Source of the DNA: Oscillospiraceae bacterium
GTDB taxonomy: Bacteria > Bacillota > Clostridia > Oscillospirales > Ruminococcaceae
Assembly (NCBI GenBank): GCA_900752435.1
Contig: CAADVD010000046.1
Span: 1 to 16,444, forward strand
Direction: 5' to 3'
DNA: 16,444 nucleotides
The stretch's first letter is position 1; each line of letters begins with the position of its first letter. The notes under the pieces are model-generated. The model was given only the letters and a program-made list of their open reading frames with translations. It did not search any database and was not told the origin of the DNA. A program made the position numbers and the translations under genes. Below are positions 5,174-11,903 of this stretch, in pieces.

Positions 5174-7228
5174 TCACAAAGTTCCCCGATAATACAATCC
5201 GCGCGTAAAATTTCCTTCCGCTTTGCGCTCCTGCTCATACGCGTCCAGCACCCTCTCGCACTCCGCCTGTGTTTCGACGGTAAAATAGAGCGTCAAAAAG
5301 TCCATCTGCTGAAAATCCCGTTGTTTGTCGGACAGGTTCAGCACCTTGCAGTTGAGCACTTCACTGTAACGATGTTCCCGGCAAACCACGCGGAAACGGT
5401 TGCCCAGCCGATCCGTGAGCGTGCTGTGTCCACCGCATTCCACGCAGGAACGGTGGCGCTGAACCGGACAATTGCGCACCAACATCAGCGGCAGGTAACC
5501 GTAGGCGAGAACCCCCAGCGTCATGGGCGGCTGTGGCGCCACTGCACGCAAACGGCCAACGGTAAGCTCCGCAGAAAGAATGGTATCCGTCAAACCCAGC
5601 GCGGCGTATTGTTCCGCGCTGAGCGAGTTGGTGATGTTGAGAAAACTGGTACCAAACGGACGCAGACGCCGCTCTCTGGCAATTTGCAGATGCGCCGGAT
5701 TGGAAACCGCCAATTGCGCAAAACCAGCTTGCTGAAGCTGGTCCAACTGTTCCAGCAAACGGTTTTCCGTGCCAAATAAGGCGCGATCCGGCTCGACGAT
5801 GATTTTTTCGCGCAGAGGTTTCAGCTCTTCCTGATGGCGCAAAATTTCGTCAACGGGAAGATAAAGGTATTCCAGCTCCGATATACGCGAAAACGGAATT
5901 TGCTCAAACGCGGCAAAACGAGCGCGCAAGGTCGGCCGACGCGGCTGACGGCGGTTGCGCACCGGAAGTACAATCGGTTCAAACACAATCGCCGGACGCT
6001 GAGCGCGCTGGATACTCAACGCTTCCACAGCCTCACGGCGCAGAGCGTTGAGCTTGGATTTCGGAAGCATCCCATTTTCCGCCAAATCAGCCGTGAATGT
6101 GGTCAAATAGTATGGTGTGCCGCCAAGCTTCGCCAGCGATTCCTGCGCGAATTCCTGTGTAGTTGGTTTGTTGAGCGCCTGCTGTGCAGGTTCTCCGGAT
6201 ACAGTCACCGTATGGCCGTCTTCATCCGAAATGGTCAAAGCCGACGGCTCATTCAACCGGAGCATGAGGTGCATCGAAACCGGAATCGTTGGACGTTCCT
6301 TTCGATAAGTTTCCTGCAATTCGGCGAAAATTTGGTCGGTGGCCGCAACGACATCCTCCTTCTCCCGAATGCCGAACATGTCCGCATTCCGCTTACCGGT
6401 TAAATAACCGTCGGTAAACCCGCTTCGGGAAAACACGGCGCGCAAACGCTCCAAGTCGGGCGTTTCATCGTGCAGACGCGCCGTATAAGCTTGTGTGGCG
6501 GCAGCCACGTATTCCGGCCGCTTCATGCGCCCCTCAATTTTCAAGGAAGTTACGCCGATAGCTTCCAGCTGATGCACCTGCGCCGCACTGCATAGGTCCT
6601 TGAGCGACAGGTCATAATTCGGTTTGCCCGTCGCGCTGAATGGCAGTCGGCAAGTACCGGCACAGCTTCCGCGGTTTCCGCTCCGTCCGCCAATCATGGC
6701 GCTCATATAGCACTGACCGGAAACGGACATGCACAGCGCACCATGTGCGAAAACCTCCACCTCGATGTCCACCTGCTCCGTGATGGCCTGAATTTCCGCC
6801 AGCGACAGCTCGCGCGCAAGCACGACGCGTTTCAGCCCCATGGAACGAAGAAGCTCTGCGCCCTTCGGCGTATGCACGCTCATCTGCGTCGAACCGTGCA
6901 GGCGCATCTGCGGACAAGCCTGCTGTGCCAGACGCAGAACGCCGAAATCCTGCACAATCAGCGCATCAATGCCCAGCTCACAGGCGGTGCGCAGGGTATC
7001 CTGCAAGTCATCCAGCTCCTCGTCATACACCACCGTATTGAGCGTTTGATAGACTTTTACGCCGCGGATATGGCAGTAATCGACCGCTTGACGCAGCGTT
7101 TCGCGGTCAAAATTTTCCGCGCTCTGTCTGGCGTTGAATTTCTGCTGTCCCAAATATACGGCGCCTGCGCCGTTGGCAACCGCCGCCAAAACGGCTTCGT
7201 ATCCTCCCGCCGGAGCCAGCAATTCCAT
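5174..7228 (-). CDS. U32 family protein with DUF3656-type middle region, RlhA-like
   Basis: This 684-residue cytoplasmic protein belongs to the U32 family, once called collagenase-like peptidases; characterised members now include RNA hydroxylation enzymes (RlhA on 23S rRNA, TrhP on tRNA). The N-terminal part is a TIM-barrel-like start (MELLAPAGGYEAVLAAVANG, AVYLGQQKFNARQ). The U32 signature VFAHGALCMSVSGQC (159-173) continues to GGRSGNRGSCAGTCR (180-194), giving cysteines 166, 173, 189 and 193, a likely metal or Fe-S ligand set. A long region (about 330-470) fits the DUF3656 insertion, and a second cysteine group (RNCP, CVECGG, VVCREH) lies near the C-terminus, as in RlhA-type proteins. The ATG at 7228 has AAGGAGG 7-9 bases upstream; the open frame upstream to 7321 lacks these features. 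The substrate here cannot be told from sequence. Confidence 0.93.
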   Translation of the reverse strand: MELLAPAGGYEAVLAAVANGAGAVYLGQQKFNARQSAENFDRETLRQAVDYCHIRGVKVYQTLNTVVYDEELDDLQDTLRTACELGIDALIVQDFGVLRLAQQACPQMRLHGSTQMSVHTPKGAELLRSMGLKRVVLARELSLAEIQAITEQVDIEVEVFAHGALCMSVSGQCYMSAMIGGRSGNRGSCAGTCRLPFSATGKPNYDLSLKDLCSAAQVHQLEAIGVTSLKIEGRMKRPEYVAAATQAYTARLHDETPDLERLRAVFSRSGFTDGYLTGKRNADMFGIREKEDVVAATDQIFAELQETYRKERPTIPVSMHLMLRLNEPSALTISDEDGHTVTVSGEPAQQALNKPTTQEFAQESLAKLGGTPYYLTTFTADLAENGMLPKSKLNALRREAVEALSIQRAQRPAIVFEPIVLPVRNRRQPRRPTLRARFAAFEQIPFSRISELEYLYLPVDEILRHQEELKPLREKIIVEPDRALFGTENRLLEQLDQLQQAGFAQLAVSNPAHLQIARERRLRPFGTSFLNITNSLSAEQYAALGLTDTILSAELTVGRLRAVAPQPPMTLGVLAYGYLPLMLVRNCPVQRHRSCVECGGHSTLTDRLGNRFRVVCREHRYSEVLNCKVLNLSDKQRDFQQMDFLTLYFTVETQAECERVLDAYEQERKAEGNFTRGLYYRGTL

Positions 7229-7336
7229 CGATGCACACCTCCTTTTCCGGCCAAACTCCTCGTGCAAAAGCCCGCACACAACGAAAGGTGTCTGCTTCCA
7301 AATAGGAACAGCCACCTTCATGTTTGAACTATCGGC

Positions 7337-7720
7337 TTATTTATCGCCCAAGGTTTTTTGCAGAGAGCAAAGCTGCAGTTCGTTTTGCAGATTTTTCTTC
7401 TCATTTTCCAGAATTTCAATTTGCTTCTGCAATTCGTCCGCACGCGCGTTGGCGCGGTTGGCCTCGTCGATGTAATCCTTGATTTTATCGCGCAGATTAT
7501 CACTGCTGGCGCCGGACTTCTCCTTTTCGTCCAGCACGTCCATCGCAAACAGAATGCAGGCGTCCGGCATGGACATGGTGGAATCGCCCTGCATCATATC
7601 CTTAATGCCCTTGTCCACCTGACGCGCCAAATTGAGGACATATCTTTCTTCTTCATCGGTTTGCAGGACATAGCTTTTGCCTGCAATAAACACTTTTACT
7701 TTATTCATTGTATCGTTCAT
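7337..7720 (-). CDS. zapA: Cell division protein ZapA
   Basis: ZapA binds FtsZ and bundles its filaments at the division ring. The 127-residue product starts with the typical short beta region NKVKVFIAGKSYVLQTDEEE, continues with YVLNLARQVDKGIKDMM and a conserved helix (MSMPDACILFAMDVLDEKEK), and ends in a long coiled coil (about 72-122: DNLRDKIKDYIDEANRANAR, then ELQKQIEILENEKKNLQNEL), as in ZapA of Gram-positive bacteria. Two ATGs are possible, 7720 and 7708, and the ribosome site does not decide between them. It is the first gene of the operon with the U32 protein (108 bases downstream) and DUF4321, under the promoter at 7779-7807. Confidence 0.92.
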   Translation of the reverse strand: MNDTMNKVKVFIAGKSYVLQTDEEERYVLNLARQVDKGIKDMMQGDSTMSMPDACILFAMDVLDEKEKSGASSDNLRDKIKDYIDEANRANARADELQKQIEILENEKKNLQNELQLCSLQKTLGDK

Positions 7721-7778
7721 ACCTTTCTTTTTCCTCTATTCGATTCCGAACCGATGCCGGAAAATTCTACTTATTTTT

Positions 7779-7807
7779 ATTATAGTATGAAATCCTCTCT
7801 CATTCAA
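7779..7807 (-). promoter_or_regulatory. Sigma-A-type promoter of zapA operon
   Basis: On the minus strand TTGAAT (7807-7802), a 17-base spacer and TATAAT (7784-7779) are followed by zapA about 60 bases downstream. Confidence 0.75.
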
Positions 7808-7864
7808 GTAAAACTTGTAAACTCAATCCGAAAATTTGGGATAAAAAGCTGGAATCTCCAATCC

Positions 7865-8326
7865 CTATTCTTCCGGTTCCGCATGGGTCAAGTGCTCAAT
7901 GTTCACGCCGCGGTGCTCAACAGGCGTGGAAAACACAATTTGGGTCTGCGTGTTGCCGAACCGCTGAAGCTGACCAATGAATACATCCAATTCCTGCGTA
8001 CTGGGATAGGCCACCTTGATGAGCATGGAATAGTTGCCGGTGACACAGTTGCACTCAATGACATTCGGACAAGCCGCAATGAACGGATAAAACGTCGGCT
8101 TCTGATTCGGCGTCATTTCCAGATTGATGAACGCAGTAATGCGGTAATCCAGCTTGAGCAAATCAATATTCGCGGAATATCCTTTGATGATGCCCTCGCG
8201 CTCCAATCTTGCCATACGCGCCGAAACCGCCGGCGGCGACAGAAAGACCTGCTCGGCCAGTTGTTTCAGTGACAGTCTCGCATTTTTTTGCAGCAGTGAA
8301 ATCAGCTTCAAATCAACCTGATCCAT
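7865..8326 (-). CDS. Lrp/AsnC family transcriptional regulator
   Basis: This 153-residue DNA-binding regulator is of the normal length for its family. Residues 1-50 form the N-terminal winged helix-turn-helix (MDQVDLKLISLLQKNARLSL, LAEQVFLSPPAVSARMARLE, REGIIKGYSA). Residues 60-145 form the C-terminal RAM domain, which usually binds amino acids and mediates oligomerisation (ITAFINLEM, then VIECNCVTGNYSMLIKVA). The ATG at 8326 gives the family start; the open frame continues upstream to 8437 but crosses the promoter at 8368-8396, so those residues are not translated. The ribosome site is a G-run (GGGGGG) 7 bases upstream. It is a single-gene unit; its target is unknown, and family members often regulate themselves or neighbours. 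Confidence 0.93.
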   Translation of the reverse strand: MDQVDLKLISLLQKNARLSLKQLAEQVFLSPPAVSARMARLEREGIIKGYSANIDLLKLDYRITAFINLEMTPNQKPTFYPFIAACPNVIECNCVTGNYSMLIKVAYPSTQELDVFIGQLQRFGNTQTQIVFSTPVEHRGVNIEHLTHAEPEE

Positions 8327-8367
8327 CCAAACGCCCCCCAGCATCCGCAGTTCTGCTTTTGAACCTA

Positions 8368-8396
8368 TTATAAGCCTTTTTTCTGCGGAAAGCAAG
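8368..8396 (-). promoter_or_regulatory. Sigma-A-type promoter of the Lrp/AsnC gene
   Basis: On the minus strand TTGCTT (8396-8391), a 17-base spacer and TATAAT (8373-8368) give a transcript starting near 8361, about 35 bases before the ATG at 8326. Confidence 0.75.
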
Positions 8397-8538
8397 AAAG
8401 CCAGATTCAGAGATGCGCATAGTTGCTTTTTGAACATGCCGTCCTACTTAATAAACAAAAGTGAAAACGCACTTTAACTGGGATTTTTAAGCGCACAAAG
8501 TTTATTTCCTTAGATTCTTCGCGATTTTTACCCATCTC

Positions 8539-8567
8539 TTTACAGTTGGCGGCGCAAGTGTTATGAT
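8539..8567 (+). promoter_or_regulatory. Sigma-A-type promoter of the 73-aa gene
   Basis: TTTACA (8539-8544), a 17-base spacer and TATGAT (8562-8567) precede the small plus-strand gene by about 65 bases. It is divergent from the Lrp/AsnC promoter. Confidence 0.65.
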
Positions 8568-8632
8568 AACTCTCGTGATTAAGACAAACGCTGTACAGAA
8601 ACAGTCAGCTTGCTTGAGAAAGAAGGATCACC

Positions 8633-8854
8633 ATGTCATTATTTGAAGAATTTTCCGCAAAACCCGTGGCACACACCGACCGCAAAGACCGCACCTCTCC
8701 CCATGTTGAACGCCATTTGGATGAAGTGCGCGTGATGCCAAAGTCTATGGAACATGATGAAATGGACAAAATTAGAATCGTACCAGTGGACACCATTCCG
8801 ACCCAGACTGGCCAGACCAAACGGCTGGATCGCGCAATGCCCCATCGAAAATAA
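8633..8854 (+). CDS. 73-aa hydrophilic protein of unknown function
   Basis: I do not recognise this protein. It is very hydrophilic and highly charged (several His, Asp, Arg and Lys; for example HTDRKDRTSPHVERHLDEVR), has no cysteine, signal peptide or membrane segment, and may be largely disordered with a short motif KIRIVPVDTIPTQTGQ in the middle. GAAGGA lies 5 bases before the ATG, a good promoter lies upstream and a perfect terminator follows the stop by 13 bases, so it has a complete expression unit of its own. It is the only plus-strand gene in the left two thirds of the window. It is not a small acid-soluble spore protein by sequence. Confidence 0.72.
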   Translation: MSLFEEFSAKPVAHTDRKDRTSPHVERHLDEVRVMPKSMEHDEMDKIRIVPVDTIPTQTGQTKRLDRAMPHRK

Positions 8855-8866
8855 AAGCTGTGATAA

Positions 8867-8907
8867 AACGAGGACATTTCCTGTATGGAAATGTCCTCGT
8901 TATTTTT
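8867..8907. terminator. Bidirectional intrinsic terminator
   Basis: A perfect 15-bp stem (AACGAGGACATTTCC, 8867-8881; GGAAATGTCCTCGTT, 8887-8901) with the loop TGTAT is followed by ATTTTT on the plus strand and by TTTTATC on the minus strand. It separates the convergent 73-aa gene and the FNT channel gene. Confidence 0.93.
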
Positions 8908-8913
8908 ATCGCC

Positions 8914-9762
8914 TTATTGCCGATTGATTTTGGGATTTTTATGAATCACATAGAACAAACCGCCCACGCACAGCATTCCGCCAATCATATTGCCCAAGGT
9001 CACTGGAATCAAATTGTTCACCGCAAACGTTCCCCAGTTTAAACCAGCCAGCGCTTTGTCCGTGATGCCGTACAATTCCTCCGCCTTTTGAACGTACTCC
9101 GCATGACCTGCCGCAAAAATGCCGGCTGGAATGTAGTACATATTGGCTACACAGTGCTCAAAGCCCGATACCACAAACGCCATAATCGGGAAAAACACCG
9201 CCCACACTTTACCGGCAATATCCTTGGCGGCGGCCGCCATCAATACGGCCATACACACCATGACATTGCACAAAACACCGGAGGTAAGCGCACGGACAAA
9301 AGGCAGGTTCGTCTTGCCAAGCGCTACCTTAATCGTAAAGGCGCCCAGCGCACCTTCGCTGTAATCCCATTGTCCAGATAAGTACACCAGCGCCGCCACC
9401 AGCACCGCCCCAATCAAGTTGCTTGCATACACCGCTACCAATTTTTTCATCATGGTGCTGACTTTCACTTTGCAGTCCAATACATTCATAAAAAGCAAGC
9501 AGTCACCGGTGAACAGCTCGCCGCCAGTAAAGACAATCATCATCAAGCCGACCGGAAACACCACGCCGCCCACCAGCCGCGACAGCCCCACATTGGCCAC
9601 GCCGTGCATGGCGACACTGCTGCCCTGTGCGCCAAACGCAATGCACACGCCGGCCAAAATGCCCAGCAAAATCAATTTACTCCATGTGATATTGGTTTTG
9701 GCCACACCGGACTGAATGTTCAAATCCACAATCTGGCTGGGGGTATGAAAATGATTGCTCAT
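8914..9762 (-). CDS. Formate/nitrite transporter (FNT) family channel
   Basis: FNT proteins are pentameric membrane channels for small monovalent anions such as formate, nitrite or hydrosulfide. The 282-residue product has six membrane segments and the FNT signatures: GVVFPVGLMMIVFTGGELFTGD after the second segment (Omega-loop region), LTSGVLCNVMVCMAVLMA, and SGFEHCVANMYYIPAG with the central pore histidine. I chose the ATG at 9762, with AAGGAG 7 bases upstream; a TTG directly before it would be too close. The sequence does not decide between a formate channel (FocA type) and a hydrosulfide or nitrite channel, and no pyruvate formate-lyase, nitrite or sulfite reductase gene is adjacent. It is a single-gene unit with its own promoter, ending at the shared terminator. 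Confidence 0.93.
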   Translation of the reverse strand: MSNHFHTPSQIVDLNIQSGVAKTNITWSKLILLGILAGVCIAFGAQGSSVAMHGVANVGLSRLVGGVVFPVGLMMIVFTGGELFTGDCLLFMNVLDCKVKVSTMMKKLVAVYASNLIGAVLVAALVYLSGQWDYSEGALGAFTIKVALGKTNLPFVRALTSGVLCNVMVCMAVLMAAAAKDIAGKVWAVFFPIMAFVVSGFEHCVANMYYIPAGIFAAGHAEYVQKAEELYGITDKALAGLNWGTFAVNNLIPVTLGNMIGGMLCVGGLFYVIHKNPKINRQ

Positions 9763-9786
9763 CAAGATTCTCCTTTTGCTGCTTGA

Positions 9787-9816
9787 GTTATACTAAGCTT
9801 ACCATGACTGCGTCAA
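9787..9816 (-). promoter_or_regulatory. Promoter of the FNT channel gene
   Basis: On the minus strand TTGACG (9816-9811), an 18-base spacer and TATAAC (9792-9787) lie about 25 bases before the ATG. Between this promoter and the lipoprotein terminator (9817-9961) I see nothing further. Confidence 0.65.
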
Positions 9817-9961
9817 TTTTTCAACCAATTCAGTCAAGCAAATACACATTCCGTGCATTTGCGCTATTTTTTTCAAATCCAAATGGCATTTCTTATTCAT
9901 TCTTTGCAATCCAAAAAGCGGTTCTTCACACCCGCTTGTCCATCAACTGTGTTTTGTACAG

Positions 9962-9991
9962 AAAAAATCGACTGCCTGTTACAGCAGTCGA
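9962..9991 (-). terminator. Intrinsic terminator after the first DUF4854 lipoprotein
   Basis: On the minus strand TCGACTGC pairs with GCAGTCGA around an 8-base loop and TTTTTTC follows. The same CGACTGC/GCAGTCG core recurs in the hairpin after the second lipoprotein gene, so gene and terminator were duplicated together. Confidence 0.9.
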
Positions 9992-10010
9992 CTCAAAAAA
10001 GAATTCGTGT

Positions 10011-10493
10011 TTATTCAGCGGCAAATTCGCGGGTATAGATTTCGCTTCCGTCTGCATTCAGGTAACGAACCTCAACCGTCGGGGAATCTACACCAATTTG
10101 TGCACCCAGCGATTGAGCCATGCTTCCAAATGCGGATGCCTTTTCATCCAATGCACTTTCAAACTGTTCCGCCAAGCCTTCTGCTTCGATTTGTTCGGTA
10201 TAAGTGCAGATATAAATCAGTTTATTGCCTTCAGCCGCAATGTCTACCGTAACTTCATCGTTCGACATGCTGTCTCTGATGGTATCTAACTGCGACTGAA
10301 TCTCGTCGGAAGCAAGATATTCCTCAATCGTTTGGAATCCAGCGTCGCTTTCTACTTTGCTCGCTTCTACTTGACTTTCGTTGGAAACGACGTCATCCTT
10401 GCCTTCTTTTTCGTTTGAACCACAGCTAGCGAGAGACAGAGCCATTACAGCCGCCATGCTCACTGCCAAAATACGAGATACGATCTTTTTCAT
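10011..10493 (-). CDS. DUF4854-type lipoprotein, copy 1
   Basis: This 160-residue secreted lipoprotein has a signal peptide with lipobox (MKKIVSRILAVSMAAVMALS, then LASC, Cys24), so it should be anchored on the outer face of the membrane. A Ser/Glu/Lys-rich linker (about 25-52) follows, then a compact domain starting TIEEYLASDEIQSQLDTI and containing GNKLIYICTY, LAEQFESALDEKA and VEVRYLNADGSEIYTREF. The domain pattern fits the DUF4854 family, whose function is unknown. AAAGGA lies 8 bases before the ATG. It is a tandem paralogue of the gene at 10694-11107; the signal peptides are nearly identical, while the linker is found only in this copy. The upstream region is a degenerate copy of the other's, with no clear promoter. 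Confidence 0.85.
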   Translation of the reverse strand: MKKIVSRILAVSMAAVMALSLASCGSNEKEGKDDVVSNESQVEASKVESDAGFQTIEEYLASDEIQSQLDTIRDSMSNDEVTVDIAAEGNKLIYICTYTEQIEAEGLAEQFESALDEKASAFGSMAQSLGAQIGVDSPTVEVRYLNADGSEIYTREFAAE

Positions 10494-10524
10494 CCTACTG
10501 TTCCTTTCTTTTCTGCAGCGGAAT

Positions 10525-10580
10525 CCTTCCGCATGGAACCCTTCCGCATGGAATGATTTCCATGCTGGAATCGTTTCCGC
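10525..10580. repeat. Cluster of direct and inverted GGAA/TTCC units upstream of lipoprotein copy 1
   Basis: CCTTCCGCATGGAA occurs twice in tandem (10525-10538 and 10540-10553, period 15), overlapping the inverted repeat CATGGAA-TGAT-TTCCATG (10547-10564), and followed by GGAATCGTTTCC (10567-10578), a one-base variant of the perfect palindrome upstream of the other copy. The cluster lies 30-90 bases before the start codon, so it is in the 5' leader or promoter. Confidence 0.7.
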
Positions 10581-10639
10581 TAAACTACAAAATTCAACTC
10601 ATCCAATTTCCCATGTACACAATGAACGACAACGCCGTC

Positions 10640-10674
10640 CAACGAAAAGCCGACTGCTGAAACCGGCAGTCGGC
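10640..10674 (-). terminator. Hairpin after the second DUF4854 lipoprotein
   Basis: A 9-bp stem (GCCGACTGC at 10649-10657 and GCAGTCGGC at 10666-10674) lies 20 bases after the stop. On the minus strand only TTTTCG follows, so termination may be partial and allow read-through into lipoprotein copy 1. Confidence 0.7.
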
Positions 10675-10693
10675 CATTTTAAAAAATTTCGAT

Positions 10694-11107
10694 TTATTGC
10701 GCAGTGAATTCCTGAGAATAAATTTCGCTTCCGTCTGCGTTTACATAGCGAACTTCAACAATCGGATCTTCAACATCGGTCTCTTCTTTCAACGAAGCCG
10801 CAACGTCTTCAAATGTGGAAGCCTGTGCACTCATTGCACTTTCAAGCTGTTCTGCCAAAGCGTCAACCGCGTCTTCATCAAATTGGTCGCTATAAGTATA
10901 TACATAGATCAATTTGTTGTCTTCACCAATGACGTCCACGTCAATTCCGCTGGAAGCCATGGAGCTCTTAACGCTCTCCAATTGTTCCTGAATTTCGTCA
11001 GAAGCAACGTAGTCTTCAATGGTTTTTTCCTTGCCGCAGCTTGCCAAAGACAAAGCCATGACTGCCGCCATACCCACGGCGAGAATGCGAGATACCATCT
11101 TTTTCAT
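10694..11107 (-). CDS. DUF4854-type lipoprotein, copy 2
   Basis: This 137-residue lipoprotein is a paralogue of the gene directly downstream. The signal peptide (MKKMVSRILAVGMAAVMALS, LASC, Cys24) differs from the other copy at only two positions. The domain starts right after it (TIEDYVASDEIQEQLESV) without the linker, and shows EDNKLIYVYTY, DALAEQLESAMSAQA and VEVRYVNADGSEIYSQEF. Function of the family is unknown; it is probably extracytoplasmic. GGAAGG lies about 8 bases before the ATG. It has a strong promoter at 11195-11223 and a palindromic operator-like site between promoter and gene. Confidence 0.86.
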   Translation of the reverse strand: MKKMVSRILAVGMAAVMALSLASCGKEKTIEDYVASDEIQEQLESVKSSMASSGIDVDVIGEDNKLIYVYTYSDQFDEDAVDALAEQLESAMSAQASTFEDVAASLKEETDVEDPIVEVRYVNADGSEIYSQEFTAQ

Positions 11108-11147
11108 AATTTTTTCCTTCCTTTTTGTCGTAAAATTCTTTCCATTG

Positions 11148-11161
11148 CGGAAACGTTTCCA
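11148..11161. promoter_or_regulatory. LacI/CcpA-type operator-like palindrome
   Basis: GGAAACGTTTCC (11149-11160) is a perfect 12-bp palindrome with a central CG, as in LacI-family operators. Read on the minus strand, TGGAAACGTTTCCG matches the CcpA cre consensus TGNAANCGNWNNCA except at the last base. It lies about 30 bases downstream of the expected transcription start of lipoprotein copy 2, where binding would block elongation. A one-mismatch version precedes copy 1. Confidence 0.55.
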
Positions 11162-11194
11162 TCTTAGGATAGTTCCCGCTAAATTGCAAAATTA

Positions 11195-11223
11195 AATATA
11201 TCGCGTGTTCATAAAATTGTCAA
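11195..11223 (-). promoter_or_regulatory. Sigma-A-type promoter of lipoprotein copy 2
   Basis: On the minus strand TTGACA (11223-11218), a 17-base spacer and TATATT (11200-11195) are near consensus. The leader to the ATG at 11107 is about 80 bases. Between this promoter and the rpsT terminator (11224-11405) the sequence holds no gene, only an AT-rich stretch and a 10-bp direct repeat GCATAGCGCA (11380-11389, 11396-11405). Confidence 0.8.
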
Positions 11224-11405
11224 GAATCCAACGAAAATTTTTTGATAATTTTAGACGTCCTCACAAAATACAGCCATTTTATCTTGTGATATCTTTCAAA
11301 TATGCACAATAAATAATTGTAAATTCCATTCAAAACAACATACGTTCGCGGGCACAACCGCTCCTTATCCACAGTCCTTGCATAGCGCAGCCATCGCATA
11401 GCGCA

Positions 11406-11440
11406 AAGAAAAAACAGACCCGAGAGGTTCCGGATCTGTT
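11406..11440 (-). terminator. Intrinsic terminator of rpsT
   Basis: On the minus strand AACAGATCCG pairs with CGGGTCTGTT (one G-U pair) around an 8-base loop, followed by TTTTTTCTT. The wobble pair is possible only in the minus-strand transcript, which supports the orientation. Confidence 0.92.
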
Positions 11441-11450
11441 CTCAAAACGC

Positions 11451-11711
11451 TTAAACGTTCGCGTTCAATTTCGTTGCCAGCTGAGATTTTTTGCGAGCGG
11501 CATTGTTTTTGTGAATCAAACCTTTTGCACAAGCCTGATCAATTTTTTTGGTTGCAACTTTCACTGCTTCCACTTTGTTGTCCGCATTGGCTTCAATCGC
11601 GGCATTCGCCTGCTTCAAAACGGTTTTCAAATTGGATTTCAACGCTTTGTTGCGAGCAGCTTTGGTTTTGGTTACCAGCACTCTTTTTTTCGCAGATTTA
11701 ATATTTGGCAT
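11451..11711 (-). CDS. rpsT: 30S ribosomal protein S20
   Basis: S20 is a small helical protein that binds 16S rRNA early in 30S assembly. The 86-residue, lysine/alanine-rich product (MPNIKSAKKRVLVTKTKAAR, NKALKSNLKTVLKQANAAIE, then KGLIHKNNAARKKSQLATKL) matches the family along its length. The ATG at 11711 is preceded by GGGAGG with about 8 bases spacing; the open frame to 11753 is upstream leader. It is monocistronic, with a promoter at 11837-11865 and a terminator at 11406-11440. Its position divergent from gpr-spoIIP is a familiar arrangement around rpsT in spore formers. Confidence 0.97.
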   Translation of the reverse strand: MPNIKSAKKRVLVTKTKAARNKALKSNLKTVLKQANAAIEANADNKVEAVKVATKKIDQACAKGLIHKNNAARKKSQLATKLNANV

Positions 11712-11836
11712 CAAAAGCACCTCCCCGACATAAACTGTTTGCTTTCTGCACACAATACATGTTATCAGTTCTTTTTCATAATCACATCATGAGATGTCAA
11801 ATCTCGAGACACGAAGAGACTATGACAGCAACTCAT

Positions 11837-11865
11837 ATCATAGCACGATTTGAATTGAAAATCAA
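11837..11865 (-). promoter_or_regulatory. Sigma-A-type promoter of rpsT
   Basis: On the minus strand TTGATT (11865-11860), a 17-base spacer and TATGAT (11842-11837) give a leader of about 120 bases before rpsT. It overlaps the region where the gpr promoter (plus strand) must lie. Confidence 0.7.
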
Positions 11866-11903
11866 GGGGTTTCCAAAAAAAATTCTAAAAATGGAGAAAA
11901 TCT

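Noticed and set aside
8326..8437. Extended N-terminus of the Lrp/AsnC protein
   Set aside because: The extension crosses a consensus promoter (8368-8396), and the family start is at MDQVDLKLIS.
11365..11373. TTATCCACA, a perfect DnaA-box sequence
   Set aside because: It is single; an origin or DnaA-regulated region would show a cluster, and no dnaA or dnaN gene is nearby.
11800..11903. Sigma-F/sigma-G promoter for gpr
   Set aside because: CATATCATA near 11834 loosely resembles a -10, but no matching -35 stands at the right distance. The true promoter cannot be picked from the sequence alone.
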